DNA of 64,000 nucleotides. Source: Methanosarcina sp. MTP4 (GTDB lineage: Archaea > Halobacteriota > Methanosarcinia > Methanosarcinales > Methanosarcinaceae). Of the stretch, positions 1 to 8,157 are shown piece by piece. The notes beneath the pieces are model-generated. The model did not search any database. It was not told the origin of the DNA and was given only the letters and a program-made list of their open reading frames with translations. Location: positions 3,992,808 through 4,056,807 of the forward strand of contig NZ_CP009505.1 in the NCBI RefSeq assembly GCF_000970045.1, read 5' to 3'. Within the stretch, counting starts at the first letter, position 1. Each line of letters begins with the position of its first letter. The translations under genes were made by a program, and so were the position numbers.

Positions 1-359
1 TTACGTCCGAAACCTACAAAGTCACCAGGGGGACGCACCTTGCAGCCCTCGTAGACCGGAACGGAAAACTAATTTTTCAGGTCGTGGATGTTGGGAGGCA
101 CAACGCCGTTGACAAAGCGATAGGGCATGCCCTCCTGAACAAGCTTCCACTCACGGAGATGTACCTTCTTTCCACGGGCAGGCAGCCTGCGTATATGTTA
201 ATGAAAGCTATAAGGGCAGGCATCCCCCTTGTAGTTACAAAAGCGATGCCCTTTGATTCGGGAGTTGAGGCTGCAAAAAAAGCAAATATGGGGCTTGTAG
301 GCCAACTCAGAAAAGAATCCATGCTGGTTTTTGCCGGAGAATGGCGGGTAAAGGTTTAA
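1..359 (+). CDS. fdhD: FdhD-like formate dehydrogenase accessory sulfurtransferase, C-terminal part
   Basis: Only the last ~118 residues are in the window; the frame is open to the left edge. FdhD proteins pass sulfur from a cysteine desulfurase to the molybdenum/tungsten-bis-MGD cofactor of formate dehydrogenase in the cytosol. Visible family signatures are the GTHLAAL stretch, VDVGRHNAVDKAIG, the LLSTGR segment and the closing NMGLVG...VFAGEWRV. The catalytic CxxC loop of the family would lie upstream of the window and cannot be checked. An internal GTG at 84 is not the true start, because the conserved GTHLAAL motif lies before it. The gene converges on the leftward his operon. Confidence 0.85.
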   Translation, partial: TSETYKVTRGTHLAALVDRNGKLIFQVVDVGRHNAVDKAIGHALLNKLPLTEMYLLSTGRQPAYMLMKAIRAGIPLVVTKAMPFDSGVEAAKKANMGLVGQLRKESMLVFAGEWRVKV

Positions 360-402
360 GCTGGATTGTTAATCTAACAAAAACAGAATCAAATGGAAAA
401 AA

Positions 403-504
403 GTCCTCTTGAGGGAGCGAAGCGACCGAAAAGGACAGCGCACTGCAGAGCCGCAACTCTGCTGGCGCAACTCTGCTGGCGCAACTCTGCTGGCGCAACT
501 AGGC
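403..504 (-). repeat. 3'-end element of hisB: 14-bp AGTTGC repeats plus hairpin
   Basis: Read in the hisB direction, the stop codon is followed at once by three perfect 14-bp units AGTTGCGCCAGCAG and a fourth AGTTGC (500 down to 453), a 16-nt spacer and a 34-nt hairpin (436 to 403) with arms GTCCTTTT and AAGAGGAC. The same design follows pylD at 60462-60545. It may act as a terminator or 3' UTR stability element; this is inference. Confidence 0.7.
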
Positions 505-1080
505 TCAGAGCACGCCTTTCGTGCTCTTTATGCTCTCACCTTCGATTTTTACGGCCCTTTTAAGGGCATAGGCAAAGGCTTTGAAGAGAGCTTCGATTTT
601 GTGGTGGTCGTTTTCTCCGTAGACGCTGGCATGTACGGTGATTTTTGCATTGGAAGCCAGGGTCTCGAAGAAATGCTTTACCAGCTGGGTGCCTAACCGT
701 CCAACCTTAGGGCTTTCAAATTCGGCTTTCAGGACAAGGTAGCTGCGCCCCCCTACGTCCAGGGCGACTTCTGCAAGGGCTTCGTCCATTGGGATCCTGG
801 CTTCCCCGAAGCGGGCAATCCCGGCCATGTCCCCCAGGGCATCGGAAAGAGCCTTACCGAGGACTATAGCCGTATCCTCTACCAGGTGGTGCTCGTCCAC
901 ATGGAGGTCGCCTTCGGCGTGCAGTTTAAGGTCGATGCCCGAGTGTCTTGCAAAGGAAGTCAGCATGTGGTCAAAAAACCCGATACCCGTACTAACCTCA
1001 GCAAGCCCCGACCCATCCAGGTCGAGCTCAAGCTGGATATCGGTTTCCTTTGTTTTGCGGGAAATTCTGGCAGTCCTCAT
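505..1080 (-). CDS. hisB: Imidazoleglycerol-phosphate dehydratase
   Basis: HisB dehydrates imidazole glycerol phosphate to imidazole acetol phosphate in histidine synthesis. The 191-residue length is normal for the monofunctional archaeal enzyme. Both metal-binding histidine clusters are present: [14 protein letters not shown] near residues 35-48 and DEHHLVED near 62-69, repeated in the second half as LVKHFFET and END-HHKIEA. The protein ends in KSTKGVL as in the family. It is the last gene of a leftward hisG-hisA-hisB cluster, about 143 nt after hisA, and is followed directly by the AGTTGC repeat/hairpin element. Confidence 0.97.
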   Translation of the reverse strand: MRTARISRKTKETDIQLELDLDGSGLAEVSTGIGFFDHMLTSFARHSGIDLKLHAEGDLHVDEHHLVEDTAIVLGKALSDALGDMAGIARFGEARIPMDEALAEVALDVGGRSYLVLKAEFESPKVGRLGTQLVKHFFETLASNAKITVHASVYGENDHHKIEALFKAFAYALKRAVKIEGESIKSTKGVL

Positions 1081-1118
1081 ATAGCACTCATTCTCTTTTA
1101 AATTTCTTAAATACTTTG

Positions 1119-1157
1119 CCCCGGGCGCCCGGGGAAGTTGCGGTATCAGAGTTGCGG
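1119..1157. repeat. 16-bp GC palindrome with two AGTTGC units
   Basis: Between hisA and hisB lies a perfect 16-bp palindrome CCCCGGGCGCCCGGGG (1119-1134), followed on the plus strand by two AGTTGC motifs 14 bp apart (1136 and 1150). The 14-bp period and motif match the elements behind hisB and pylD. Five 8-bp units ATCAAGAA follow at 1171-1216. Confidence 0.6.
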
Positions 1158-1223
1158 CATTTCATTGGAGATCAAGAAATCAAGAAATCAAGAAATCAAG
1201 AAATCAAGAAATCAAGCAACTGA

Positions 1224-1958
1224 TCAGTCCTTTGCCGCCTCGATTGCTTCTTCAAGGGTAAACCTGCCGGTGTAAAGGGCACTTCCGACAACAACCCCTG
1301 CGGCCCCGGTCTGCTTCAGGACCTTCAGGTCGGCAAGGGAACTGACCCCACCGGAAGCGATCACGGGGATGCTGACGGAATCTACAAGTTCCTTTGTGGG
1401 AAGGGGATTTACGCCCTGCATCAGGCCTTCGGAATCGATGTTCGTGAAAAGCAGGCTGCCTGCTCCCAGGTCTTCGAACTTCCTGCCCATGTCCACGGGA
1501 GTATGTTCGGATTCCTCGGTCCAGCCTTTGATCGAGATTTTTCCGTTCTTTGCGTCCAGGGCAACGTTTATGTGTTCAACCCCGAAAGCATCGGAAAGCT
1601 GTTTCACAAGTCCGGGGTCCCGGATAGCTGCGGTTCCGAGGATAACCCTGTAAACCCCGAGTTTGAGAAGGGCTGCCGCGTCGTCAAAACTCCGGATCCC
1701 TCCACCGACCTGGATGCGGACCCCATTTTCCCGACAGGCATCTACGATCTTTTCTATAATAGAGGCATTCTTGCGCTCCCCTTCAATCGCCCCGTCCAGG
1801 TCCACAAGGTGCAGGGTCTTTGCCCCCTGCCCGACCCATTCCAGGGCAACTGCCAGGGGGTCGTCCAGGGATACGATCTCGCTTCCCGGGACTCCCTGCA
1901 CCAGCTGCACACATTTTCCGCCTTTCATGTCCACGGCGGGGATTACTTCAAAAGTCAC
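1224..1958 (-). CDS. hisA: ProFAR isomerase HisA
   Basis: HisA catalyses the Amadori rearrangement of ProFAR to PRFAR, the fourth step of histidine synthesis. The 244-residue TIM barrel shows the N-terminal EVIPAVDMKGGKCVQL with the catalytic Asp, the phosphate loop VQVGGGIRS-type segment (IQVGGGIRS), and the second-half VIASGGVSS plus VVVGSALYTG. I place the start at the GTG whose first base is 1958: it is preceded by GAGGTGG with normal spacing, and longer forms would add an unconserved MQFILKF tail built from 3-fold repeated DNA (GATAAATTxCAA). It lies between hisG and hisB on the same strand. Confidence 0.95.
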   Translation of the reverse strand: MTFEVIPAVDMKGGKCVQLVQGVPGSEIVSLDDPLAVALEWVGQGAKTLHLVDLDGAIEGERKNASIIEKIVDACRENGVRIQVGGGIRSFDDAAALLKLGVYRVILGTAAIRDPGLVKQLSDAFGVEHINVALDAKNGKISIKGWTEESEHTPVDMGRKFEDLGAGSLLFTNIDSEGLMQGVNPLPTKELVDSVSIPVIASGGVSSLADLKVLKQTGAAGVVVGSALYTGRFTLEEAIEAAKD

Positions 1959-2038
1959 GGCATTCCACCTCTTCAAGATAAATTTCAAGATAAATTGCAA
2001 GATAAATTGGGAATTTAAGCCTGAAAACTCCAGGCCTT

Positions 2039-2905
2039 TCAGGGCATGATCCTTTCAATGGGCACCACAAGGACGTCCCTTGCTCCGACCTTTTTCAACT
2101 TGTTTACGATGGTGAAGATAAGGTCCGCGTCCACAACGGCATGTACGGCAAGGATTGGCTCTTCCTGAGACTTGCTGGATTCAACCTTCATGACCGTGGG
2201 GCCCGACATCCCGGGAAGGACCTGTTTTACGGCTTCAAGGGAATTTTCGGGAACGTTCATCATAAGGTAGCGCTTTTCCTTTGCGTTGAGAACGCTTTCA
2301 AGTGCGGTCTTGATGTCCAGAATCTTTTCCTTTGTCCTGAGGCTCTCCTTGTTTGCAATCAGGTAGACGGAGGAAGAAAAGGCCTTGTCAATTACCTTCA
2401 AGCGGTTGATCATGAGGGTGGTCCCGGAACTTGAGATGTCCACGATGGCATCGGCAATCCCGACATGAGGAGTCATTTCACAGGCTCCGCTGACCTTTAT
2501 GACCTCGACGTTTATACCGAGCTTTTCAAAATACTGGGCCGTAATGCCCGGGAACTCGGTTGCGACTTTTTTGCCCTCCAGGTCTTCGGGTTTTTCGACC
2601 TCCGAATCTTCGGGCACGGCCAGGACCAGGGTTGCCCTTCCGAATTTAAGGTCAAGCAGGGCCTCGACGTCAGCCCCGCATTCCGTAATCAGGTCCATGC
2701 CTGTGATTCCGACGTCTGCGGCCCCGTCCTGTACGTACTCGGGGATATCTGCGGCCCTTGCGAAAAGAATGCTGATTTCGGGATCTATGGTTTTTGCGAA
2801 AAGTTTCCGGCTAGCTCCCCCACTGATGGGAAGCCCCGCATCACTGAAAATCGAGATGGTGGGATCGTGAAGGCGACCCTTATTGGGTATTGCAATGCGA
2901 ATCAT
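2039..2905 (-). CDS. hisG: ATP phosphoribosyltransferase, long form
   Basis: HisG joins ATP and PRPP to start histidine synthesis. At 288 residues this is the long form, with two periplasmic-binding-like catalytic lobes and a C-terminal ACT-like regulatory domain (about residues 210-288, ending VVPIERIMP) that normally mediates histidine feedback. Motifs: N-terminal IAIPNKGRLHDP, ADVGITGMDL, and the PRPP-binding loop IADAIVDISSSGTTL. It is the first gene of the leftward hisGAB cluster, 80 nt ahead of the hisA start. A TATA-like TTTATAC lies about 70 nt upstream on the minus strand (near 2975-2982). Confidence 0.97.
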   Translation of the reverse strand: MIRIAIPNKGRLHDPTISIFSDAGLPISGGASRKLFAKTIDPEISILFARAADIPEYVQDGAADVGITGMDLITECGADVEALLDLKFGRATLVLAVPEDSEVEKPEDLEGKKVATEFPGITAQYFEKLGINVEVIKVSGACEMTPHVGIADAIVDISSSGTTLMINRLKVIDKAFSSSVYLIANKESLRTKEKILDIKTALESVLNAKEKRYLMMNVPENSLEAVKQVLPGMSGPTVMKVESSKSQEEPILAVHAVVDADLIFTIVNKLKKVGARDVLVVPIERIMP

Positions 2906-3366
2906 CTGCTATGTCCTCTGGTAGTACTCGGATGTACTCTACTGGGAATTGTTACACAGGTTATGCTCATCCGTATAAAACGTTTATCCAAAACATTCTT
3001 TTATAATATAGATTTCACGGTGGAGTTTCCTGAAAATAAGCTGGCCCCAAAAGTGAGAGGAAGGAAGAGAGAAAGAGAAGAAAAAGAGAAAGGAGGAGAG
3101 GAAAAAGAGAAAAGAAGGAGGCAAAAAGATAGAGGAAGGAAGGGGTAAATAAAAAGAGAAAAGAGGAGAGAAGAAAGAAGGGGTAGGAAGATGGTATAGC
3201 CCACACTATATCCCACACAGAAATTTTATTTTTTAAAAGATGGTTATTGAACCTGTTTTCAAAAAGAGATATTACCCCCGGTAATGAAGATACGGTAACA
3301 ATTATATAGCGGGAGTAATTTAATAGAAACAGACACATGATTCATAAATATAATATTATCAAAGTT
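2906..3366. other. Intergenic region between divergent hisG and metK
   Basis: No gene is supported here. The left part holds the hisG promoter. A ~130-nt purine tract (3055-3185, almost only A and G on the plus strand) produces open frames of low-complexity Lys/Glu or Phe/Leu/Ser that I do not accept as genes. A second TATA-like element AATTATATAG is at 3299-3308. Confidence 0.6.
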
Positions 3367-3435
3367 ATACTATAGTATTTTAAAATATATAATCGGCGCT
3401 GGAACCACCAGGCGCTGATAACATCATGAAACCGA
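3367..3435 (+). promoter_or_regulatory. metK promoter region with nested palindromes
   Basis: A perfect 12-bp palindrome ATACTATAGTAT (3367-3378) is followed by a TATA-like TTTTAAAATATATAAT (3377-3392), then by GGCGCTG direct repeats (3395-3401, 3411-3417) around CTGG-AACCA-CCAG and an ATCGG/CCGAT pair (3392-3396, 3431-3435). Depending on which TATA is used, this is either a leader RNA structure or an operator at the transcription start. The function is unknown. Confidence 0.5.
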
Positions 3436-3487
3436 TAACGATCCAACTACTGACGATACAGTAATTATTCCAAAAAAGAGGATTCAA

Positions 3488-4684
3488 ATGGCCCGAAATA
3501 TCAGAGTAGAACAGCTCATACAAACCCCTGTAGAAAAACAACAGATAGAGCTTGTAGAACGCAAAGGGATAGGGCACCCAGACAGCATCTCGGACGGGCT
3601 GGCGGAAGCCGTCAGCCGCGCCTTATGCAAGGAGTACATAGAAAAGTGCGGGGTTGTGCTCCACCACAATACTGATGAAACCCAGATCGTAGCAGGAAGA
3701 TCCCACCCCAAATTTGGCGGAGGAGAAATTCTGCAGCCCATCTACATTCTCCTTGTTGGCAGGGCCACAAAAGAGTTTGAAGGCGTCGAACTTGCCACGG
3801 AATCCGTGGCTCTCAAAGCTGCCCGGGATTACCTGAGAAACACAGTCGTTAACCTTGACCAGGAAAAGGATGTAATTCTGGACTGCAAACTAGGGACAGG
3901 GTCTTCGGACCTCAGGGATGTTTTCCGCCGAGACAGAGTTCCGGTTGCAAACGACACTTCCTTCGGGGTAGGGCATGCTCCGTTTTCAGAACTTGAGAAC
4001 ATCGTCTACAACGCCGAAAGGCAGCTCATTACCGACCTGAAACCCAAAATCCCCGGTATTGGGGAAGATATCAAGGTCATGGGTCTCAGGGACGGAGACG
4101 ATATCACCCTTACCACCTGCTGCGGCATGGTAGGAAGGCACGTAGACGACCTGGACCACTATATAAACATAAAAGAAGAAATGAAGACCTATTTGGAAGA
4201 CGTCTCCAGCCGCTATACGGAAAGAAACGTAGAAGTCCAGATCAACACCGCCGACGACCTGAAAACGGGAAGTGTTTTCCTTACCGTCACCGGGACCTCG
4301 GCTGAGATGGGAGACGACGGCTCGGTAGGTCGCGGAAACCGCTGCAATGGGCTGATCACCCCGAACAGGCCTATGAGCATGGAAGCCACCAGCGGGAAGA
4401 ACCCGATCAACCACATAGGAAAGATCTACAACCTCCTCTCAACCCAGATGGCAAAGGACATTGTAAAAGAGGTCCCGGAGGTGCATGACATTTACATCAG
4501 GCTGCTCTCCCAGATCGGAAAGCCCATAGACCAGCCCCTGGTAGCAAGTGCCCAGATCATCCCCGAAGACGGCAGTTCCTTCTCCAAGGTTAAAGCCGAA
4601 GCCGAAGCTGTCATGGACGACTGGCTTTCAAACGTGACAAAAATCACCGATATGGTTGTAAAAGGAGAACTGGATACTTTCTGA
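3488..4684 (+). CDS. metK: S-adenosylmethionine synthetase, archaeal type
   Basis: Makes SAM from methionine and ATP. This is the archaeal MAT family (COG1812), only distantly related to bacterial MetK: 398 residues, close to the family norm of about 400. Signatures include [14 protein letters not shown] (about 24-37), [14 protein letters not shown] (59-72), the GTGSSDLRD loop, [15 protein letters not shown] and the C-terminal GKIYNLLS. The ATG at 3488 follows AAAGAGGATTCAA. It stands alone, with its own promoter region upstream and a UUCG-loop terminator after the stop. Confidence 0.97.
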   Translation: MARNIRVEQLIQTPVEKQQIELVERKGIGHPDSISDGLAEAVSRALCKEYIEKCGVVLHHNTDETQIVAGRSHPKFGGGEILQPIYILLVGRATKEFEGVELATESVALKAARDYLRNTVVNLDQEKDVILDCKLGTGSSDLRDVFRRDRVPVANDTSFGVGHAPFSELENIVYNAERQLITDLKPKIPGIGEDIKVMGLRDGDDITLTTCCGMVGRHVDDLDHYINIKEEMKTYLEDVSSRYTERNVEVQINTADDLKTGSVFLTVTGTSAEMGDDGSVGRGNRCNGLITPNRPMSMEATSGKNPINHIGKIYNLLSTQMAKDIVKEVPEVHDIYIRLLSQIGKPIDQPLVASAQIIPEDGSSFSKVKAEAEAVMDDWLSNVTKITDMVVKGELDTF

Positions 4685-4703
4685 GAAAAATAGAAAAAGA
4701 ATG

Positions 4704-4735
4704 AGAGAACCTTCGGGTTCTTTACTAATTTTTTA
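4704..4735 (+). terminator. metK terminator hairpin
   Basis: AGAACC (4706-4711), a TTCG tetraloop and GGTTCT (4716-4721), followed by a T-rich run, 20 nt after the metK stop. Confidence 0.8.
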
Positions 4736-4862
4736 TTAGTTTGCGTTACTTTCGACCTGATTTTATCCCGGGTTAAATCATAGCTCTGGCTTTACATAAA
4801 ATCCTTAACAACCAGCCTTTTTTTAACAGGGATCATGAGGTTACGGGACTTTTCCGGAGCAT

Positions 4863-5204
4863 TCAGACAACTTCTACATTTAACCTGTACTTTTTTTCGC
4901 CCCCGAAGCGATAAATAGTATACTTCCCCTCGACTTTCCAGGACCCTGTTTCTACGGCCTCGTATTCCCACTCATGAACTCCGGGCACCGTCGTCGTATC
5001 AGGGATATCCGGGATAAACTGGTCCGTGAGCAGTTTGAGGCCCCTGCCTGCCTGCATTTCCCAAACGGTATGAGCAGAATGTTCATTCTCCTTGCTGTAA
5101 AGATGTTCTGCAGGCTCATCCCGAAGTTTGATCAAAAAGGTTTCTCCGAAGCGGACAGTAACTGTGTCATTATTGTTAGATTCTGTAAATATCTGGGCCA
5201 CCAT
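4863..5204 (-). CDS. Chagasin-like (I42) protease inhibitor family protein
   Basis: 113 residues. The region GLKLLTDQFIPD...VPGVHEWEYEAVETGSWKVEGKY fits the immunoglobulin-like chagasin/I42 fold, in which a GLxxLSDxxxPD strand leads to a GxxGxHxWxYxA strand. Family members inhibit papain-like cysteine proteases. The classic NPTTGY and RPW inhibitory loops are not recognisable here, so inhibition is not assured. No signal peptide is visible on this reading (N-terminus MVAQIFTESNN), unlike most archaeal relatives. It is a single leftward gene converging on metK. Confidence 0.65.
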   Translation of the reverse strand: MVAQIFTESNNNDTVTVRFGETFLIKLRDEPAEHLYSKENEHSAHTVWEMQAGRGLKLLTDQFIPDIPDTTTVPGVHEWEYEAVETGSWKVEGKYTIYRFGGEKKYRLNVEVV

Positions 5205-5420
5205 TTTCCATGTACCCCCTTGCGTACTGGGTAAAATTCTGTATTAATCATCTTATAGTCTCTGTAATATAGAAAAGTATGTATGATATATATAAAAAAT
5301 GTTATAAAGAGAAGCTCCTGAAAACCCCCCGTAGCGAAAACCATAAATACCATTGTCATATATGGAGATGGTGCATTAAGGCAGTGCAGTGCTTTGCAGC
5401 ACTGGATACGCATCCATCGT

Positions 5421-5532
5421 CCCGCCTTAACTCAGTGGTAGAGTGCGCGGCTGTAGTTCGGCCAATGCGAGTGAAATCGCACATTTCCGCGCAGGCACCG
5501 CGATGTCCCCGGTTCGAGTCTGGGAGGCGGGA
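5421..5532 (+). tRNA. tRNA-Tyr (GTA) with a 40-nt intron
   Basis: Acceptor arms CCCGCCT (5421-5427) and AGGCGGG pair fully, with discriminator A at 5532. The D-arm, the anticodon stem CGCGG/CCGCG (5498-5502) and the T-arm CCCGG-TTCGAGT-CTGGG are intact. The anticodon is GTA at 5453-5455. Between positions 37 and 38 an insert of about 5457-5496 interrupts the loop, the canonical archaeal intron site cut by the bulge-helix-bulge splicing endonuclease. The C1-G72 pair and A73 are archaeal Tyr identity features. The mature length would be 72 nt without CCA, which is not encoded. Confidence 0.93.
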
Positions 5533-5647
5533 CTAAAATCCATAACATCCCCTATAAAAGAAAACCGTTAACGGGAATCTTTATATACCGGAATGACATT
5601 TATGGATTGCTCGCAACGCGGGCAAAAATGACTAGAATAATCGGAGT

Positions 5648-5720
5648 GTCCGGATAGTGTAGAGGCCTATCATGGAGCCCTGTCGAGGCTCCGACTCGGG
5701 TTCGAATCCCGGTCCGGGCG
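5648..5720 (+). tRNA. tRNA-Asp (GTC)
   Basis: Acceptor arms GTCCGGA and TCCGGGC pair with one G-U, and discriminator G73 is the Asp identity base. The anticodon stem GAGCC/GGCTC closes the loop CTGTCGA with anticodon GTC. The T-arm is CGGG-TTCGAAT-CCCG. No intron. A T-run follows at 5724-5730. A TATA-like TTTATATACC lies at 5580-5589, so a leader of about 35 nt is likely. Confidence 0.95.
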
Positions 5721-6078
5721 CTCATTTTTTTTCGCAACCGATACTTTTAAAATAAAAAGCAACTGATGCTTACTGTTTTCCATTTTAAATGAGACGTACT
5801 ATTTTAAATGAGACGTACTGTTTTAAATTAAACTCGCTATTTTTAGCCAAGAAGAGATATGTCTTGTACTTTAATCATCCAGAACCTCAATTCAAGTCTC
5901 AAGCCAGGTCCCGATCCGGGCCTCAATCCGGCCCCCAATCCATAATCCTACCCACAAACCCCACCTACGAACTTTTGAAGACATGACTTTTTTCCTCAAA
6001 AACGATGTAATACAAAAAGATGTAATTTTGAGAGACGTGAAAGTAACAGGCAGAAGACCGGAAGGAGGACAGAAAAAA
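5721..6078 (+). other. Intergenic, short repeats
   Basis: No gene supported. It holds a twofold 18-bp direct repeat (TTTTAAATGAGACGTACT, 5783-5825) and a run of CCxGATCCGGxCCTCAATCC-like repeats (5900-5945). An upstream in-frame extension of the next gene exists (from 5983), but it lacks a ribosome-binding site. Confidence 0.5.
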
Positions 6079-6729
6079 ATGGAGGCAGGCTCCGGGACTC
6101 CGGATGAGAGCAGGGAAAGAATCAACAACCTGACCCGGCAGATAAAGCAAACCAGAGAAAAAATAGAACTGGAAACCCGAACCTTTATCGAAGCCGCCAG
6201 AAATTTCACCTCCGAATGGATACGGAGGGAAGTAGAGAGGACTGAAGTTTCCAAAAATGAAATTGAGTATAAAAAAGAAAACCTAGGAGAAAAAAAGCAC
6301 CGGGAAGAAAAACCGAAGCAGGAAATAAGCGGAGAACAAGAACCCGACCCTGTAGAACAAATAGCCCGCATACCCTCGATTGTCGAAGAATCCCTCAACT
6401 GCGATGAATACTGGATACACAGAAACGAACTCTTCCACCCAGGCATAGCTTCCGACTACCTGGAATTTAAGAAAGAAAAAACTCGCAAACAATTGACCAC
6501 ATGTATTCGCATGCTGCTTGGCTGCGCTGCGGAACTTCTAAGCGACAGGGGATATGCCCGATCTGAAGGTAAGGTATGGGTAAGAGAACGGGAAAGAAGA
6601 AAATACGTGTGCATTCTCAGGTTTTCGGAAGAGATGGAAGCCTCCCTTACCCGCTATTTTTCCATGCTAGAAGAACTTTATTCTCTTTATTACGAGCTAG
6701 GATTTTACGAACCGAAATTCCGGACCTGA
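6079..6729 (+). CDS. Coiled-coil protein of unknown function
   Basis: I do not recognise the family. The ATG at 6079 is chosen over the ATG at 5983 because GGAGGA (6064-6069) sits just upstream. The 216-residue product has a charged heptad-like helical region (about residues 12-95, rich in Glu, Lys, Arg) and a more globular C-terminal half with CIRMLLGCAAELL and WVRERERRKYVCILRF. No signal peptide or membrane segment is visible, so it is probably cytosolic. It lies 39 nt before an M24 peptidase gene on the same strand and may be co-transcribed with it. Confidence 0.7.
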   Translation: MEAGSGTPDESRERINNLTRQIKQTREKIELETRTFIEAARNFTSEWIRREVERTEVSKNEIEYKKENLGEKKHREEKPKQEISGEQEPDPVEQIARIPSIVEESLNCDEYWIHRNELFHPGIASDYLEFKKEKTRKQLTTCIRMLLGCAAELLSDRGYARSEGKVWVRERERRKYVCILRFSEEMEASLTRYFSMLEELYSLYYELGFYEPKFRT

Positions 6730-6768
6730 CAATAACAACTTTATCCACAAACGCCAGAATTACCTGCC

Positions 6769-7938
6769 ATGTCAGAACCAGAATTCAGCATTAAAGATAT
6801 CCTTGAAAATTCCGGAGCAGACGCATACCTTATGACGGGAGACATCCATTCCGCAGACATCTACTACGCAACCCGTTTCCTGGCATCGGACGCTTTCGGG
6901 TACCTGCAGACCGGAGAGGGAAAAGAGATCCTTTTTATTTCGGAGATGGAACGCGGGAGAGCCGAACTTGAGTCAAGGATCCCCGAAATCCGGACTTTGC
7001 AGGACTTCGGATACATGGAAAAAATCAAGGAGAAAAAAGATGGAGCCCTGGCTTATGCTGCCTGCCTTTCCGAACTTATCTCGGAAGCAGGAGCAAAAAA
7101 AATCGCAGTACCCTATGATTTCCCTGTTTTTTACTCGAACTTCCTTGCCGAAGCAGGCTTCTCCATAGTCCCGGTAAAGAGCCCCTTCAGGAAGATGAGA
7201 AGCCAGAAAAGGCCCGATGAAGTGGAAGCCGTAAAGTATGCCCAGAGAGCCGGAGAGAAGGCAATGGAGGCTGCCATAGAACTCATCAGGGGTGCACAGG
7301 AGAAAGACGGAATCCTCTACCACGAGGGAAAGGAGCTTACAGGAGAGAAAGTGCTCTCTGCGATAGACCACGCCCTGCTGGACTTTGGCTGCGAGGCGGA
7401 AGAGACCATCGTCTCCTGCGGAGAAGACACTTCAAACCCCCATGGGACCACCGCCGGACCACTCAGGGCAAATGCCCCAATCATCCTGGACATTTTTCCC
7501 AGAAGCAAGAAAAAACGTTATTTTGCAGACATGACGCGCACCGTGCTCAGGGGAGAAGCTTCGGAAGAGCTGAAAGCCATATATGAAGCCGTGCTTGCAG
7601 CCCAGGAGAAAGGGCTGGGAATGGTAAAAGCCGGAGTGTCGGCGGCTGATGTCCACAATGCAGTCTGTGACGTGCTGGAAGAACGGGGCTACGACACCTA
7701 CAGAAGCGGGGCAAAGGTAGGCTTCACCCATTCCACAGGGCACGGAGTCGGGCTCGATATCCACGAACTGCCTGGAGTAGGAGAAAACAGTGCCGTGCTT
7801 GAAGAGGGAAATGTAATCACCGTCGAACCCGGGCTGTACTATCCGGGAATCGGAGGAATCCGGCTCGAAGACATGGTACTTGTGACCAAAAATGGTTGTG
7901 AGAACCTGACAAAATTAGAAAAGAACTTTGTATTATAA
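6769..7938 (+). CDS. Xaa-Pro peptidase family protein (M24)
   Basis: Cytosolic metallopeptidase expected to remove or cleave residues next to proline. 389 residues: a creatinase-like N-terminal domain (about 1-140) and a pita-bread catalytic domain (about 145-389). All five dimetal ligands are visible: D241 (LDIFPR), D254 (FADMTRT), H325 (STGHGVG), E353 (TVEPGLY) and E367 (GGIRLEDMV). It could be an Xaa-Pro aminopeptidase or dipeptidase; the sequence does not decide. ATG at 6769, shortly after the coiled-coil gene. A second M24 gene (map) follows 220 nt downstream. Confidence 0.9.
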   Translation: MSEPEFSIKDILENSGADAYLMTGDIHSADIYYATRFLASDAFGYLQTGEGKEILFISEMERGRAELESRIPEIRTLQDFGYMEKIKEKKDGALAYAACLSELISEAGAKKIAVPYDFPVFYSNFLAEAGFSIVPVKSPFRKMRSQKRPDEVEAVKYAQRAGEKAMEAAIELIRGAQEKDGILYHEGKELTGEKVLSAIDHALLDFGCEAEETIVSCGEDTSNPHGTTAGPLRANAPIILDIFPRSKKKRYFADMTRTVLRGEASEELKAIYEAVLAAQEKGLGMVKAGVSAADVHNAVCDVLEERGYDTYRSGAKVGFTHSTGHGVGLDIHELPGVGENSAVLEEGNVITVEPGLYYPGIGGIRLEDMVLVTKNGCENLTKLEKNFVL

Positions 7939-8030
7939 CCCTGCTAATTATCTATATAAGGCATAATTATAGCCATTATATATTTATTAAGTAGGACTCA
8001 ATTTTGTAATATTCAATTTGACCAAATTTT

Positions 8031-8105
8031 AGCTGACCAAATTCAACATTATGAGTTGACCAAATTCAACATTATGAGTTGACCAAATTCAACATTAATG
8101 AGTTA
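8031..8105. repeat. 23-bp tandem repeat, about 3 copies
   Basis: Unit TTGACCAAATTCAACATTATGAG at 8056 and 8079, with a preceding variant and a trailing partial copy, in the spacer 50-130 nt before map. Confidence 0.9.
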
Positions 8106-8157
8106 AACGATTTCAGTCTTATCAATTATTATTCAATCTATTTGGTATGGAGTTAGC

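Noticed and set aside
2465-3148. 227-codon plus-strand frame ending in a Lys/Glu-rich tail
   Set aside because: Antisense to hisG and then low-complexity purine DNA.
3391-3487. Known SAM riboswitch before metK
   Set aside because: None of the SAM-I, II, III, IV, V or VI core sequences that I know can be fitted; only generic stems are visible.
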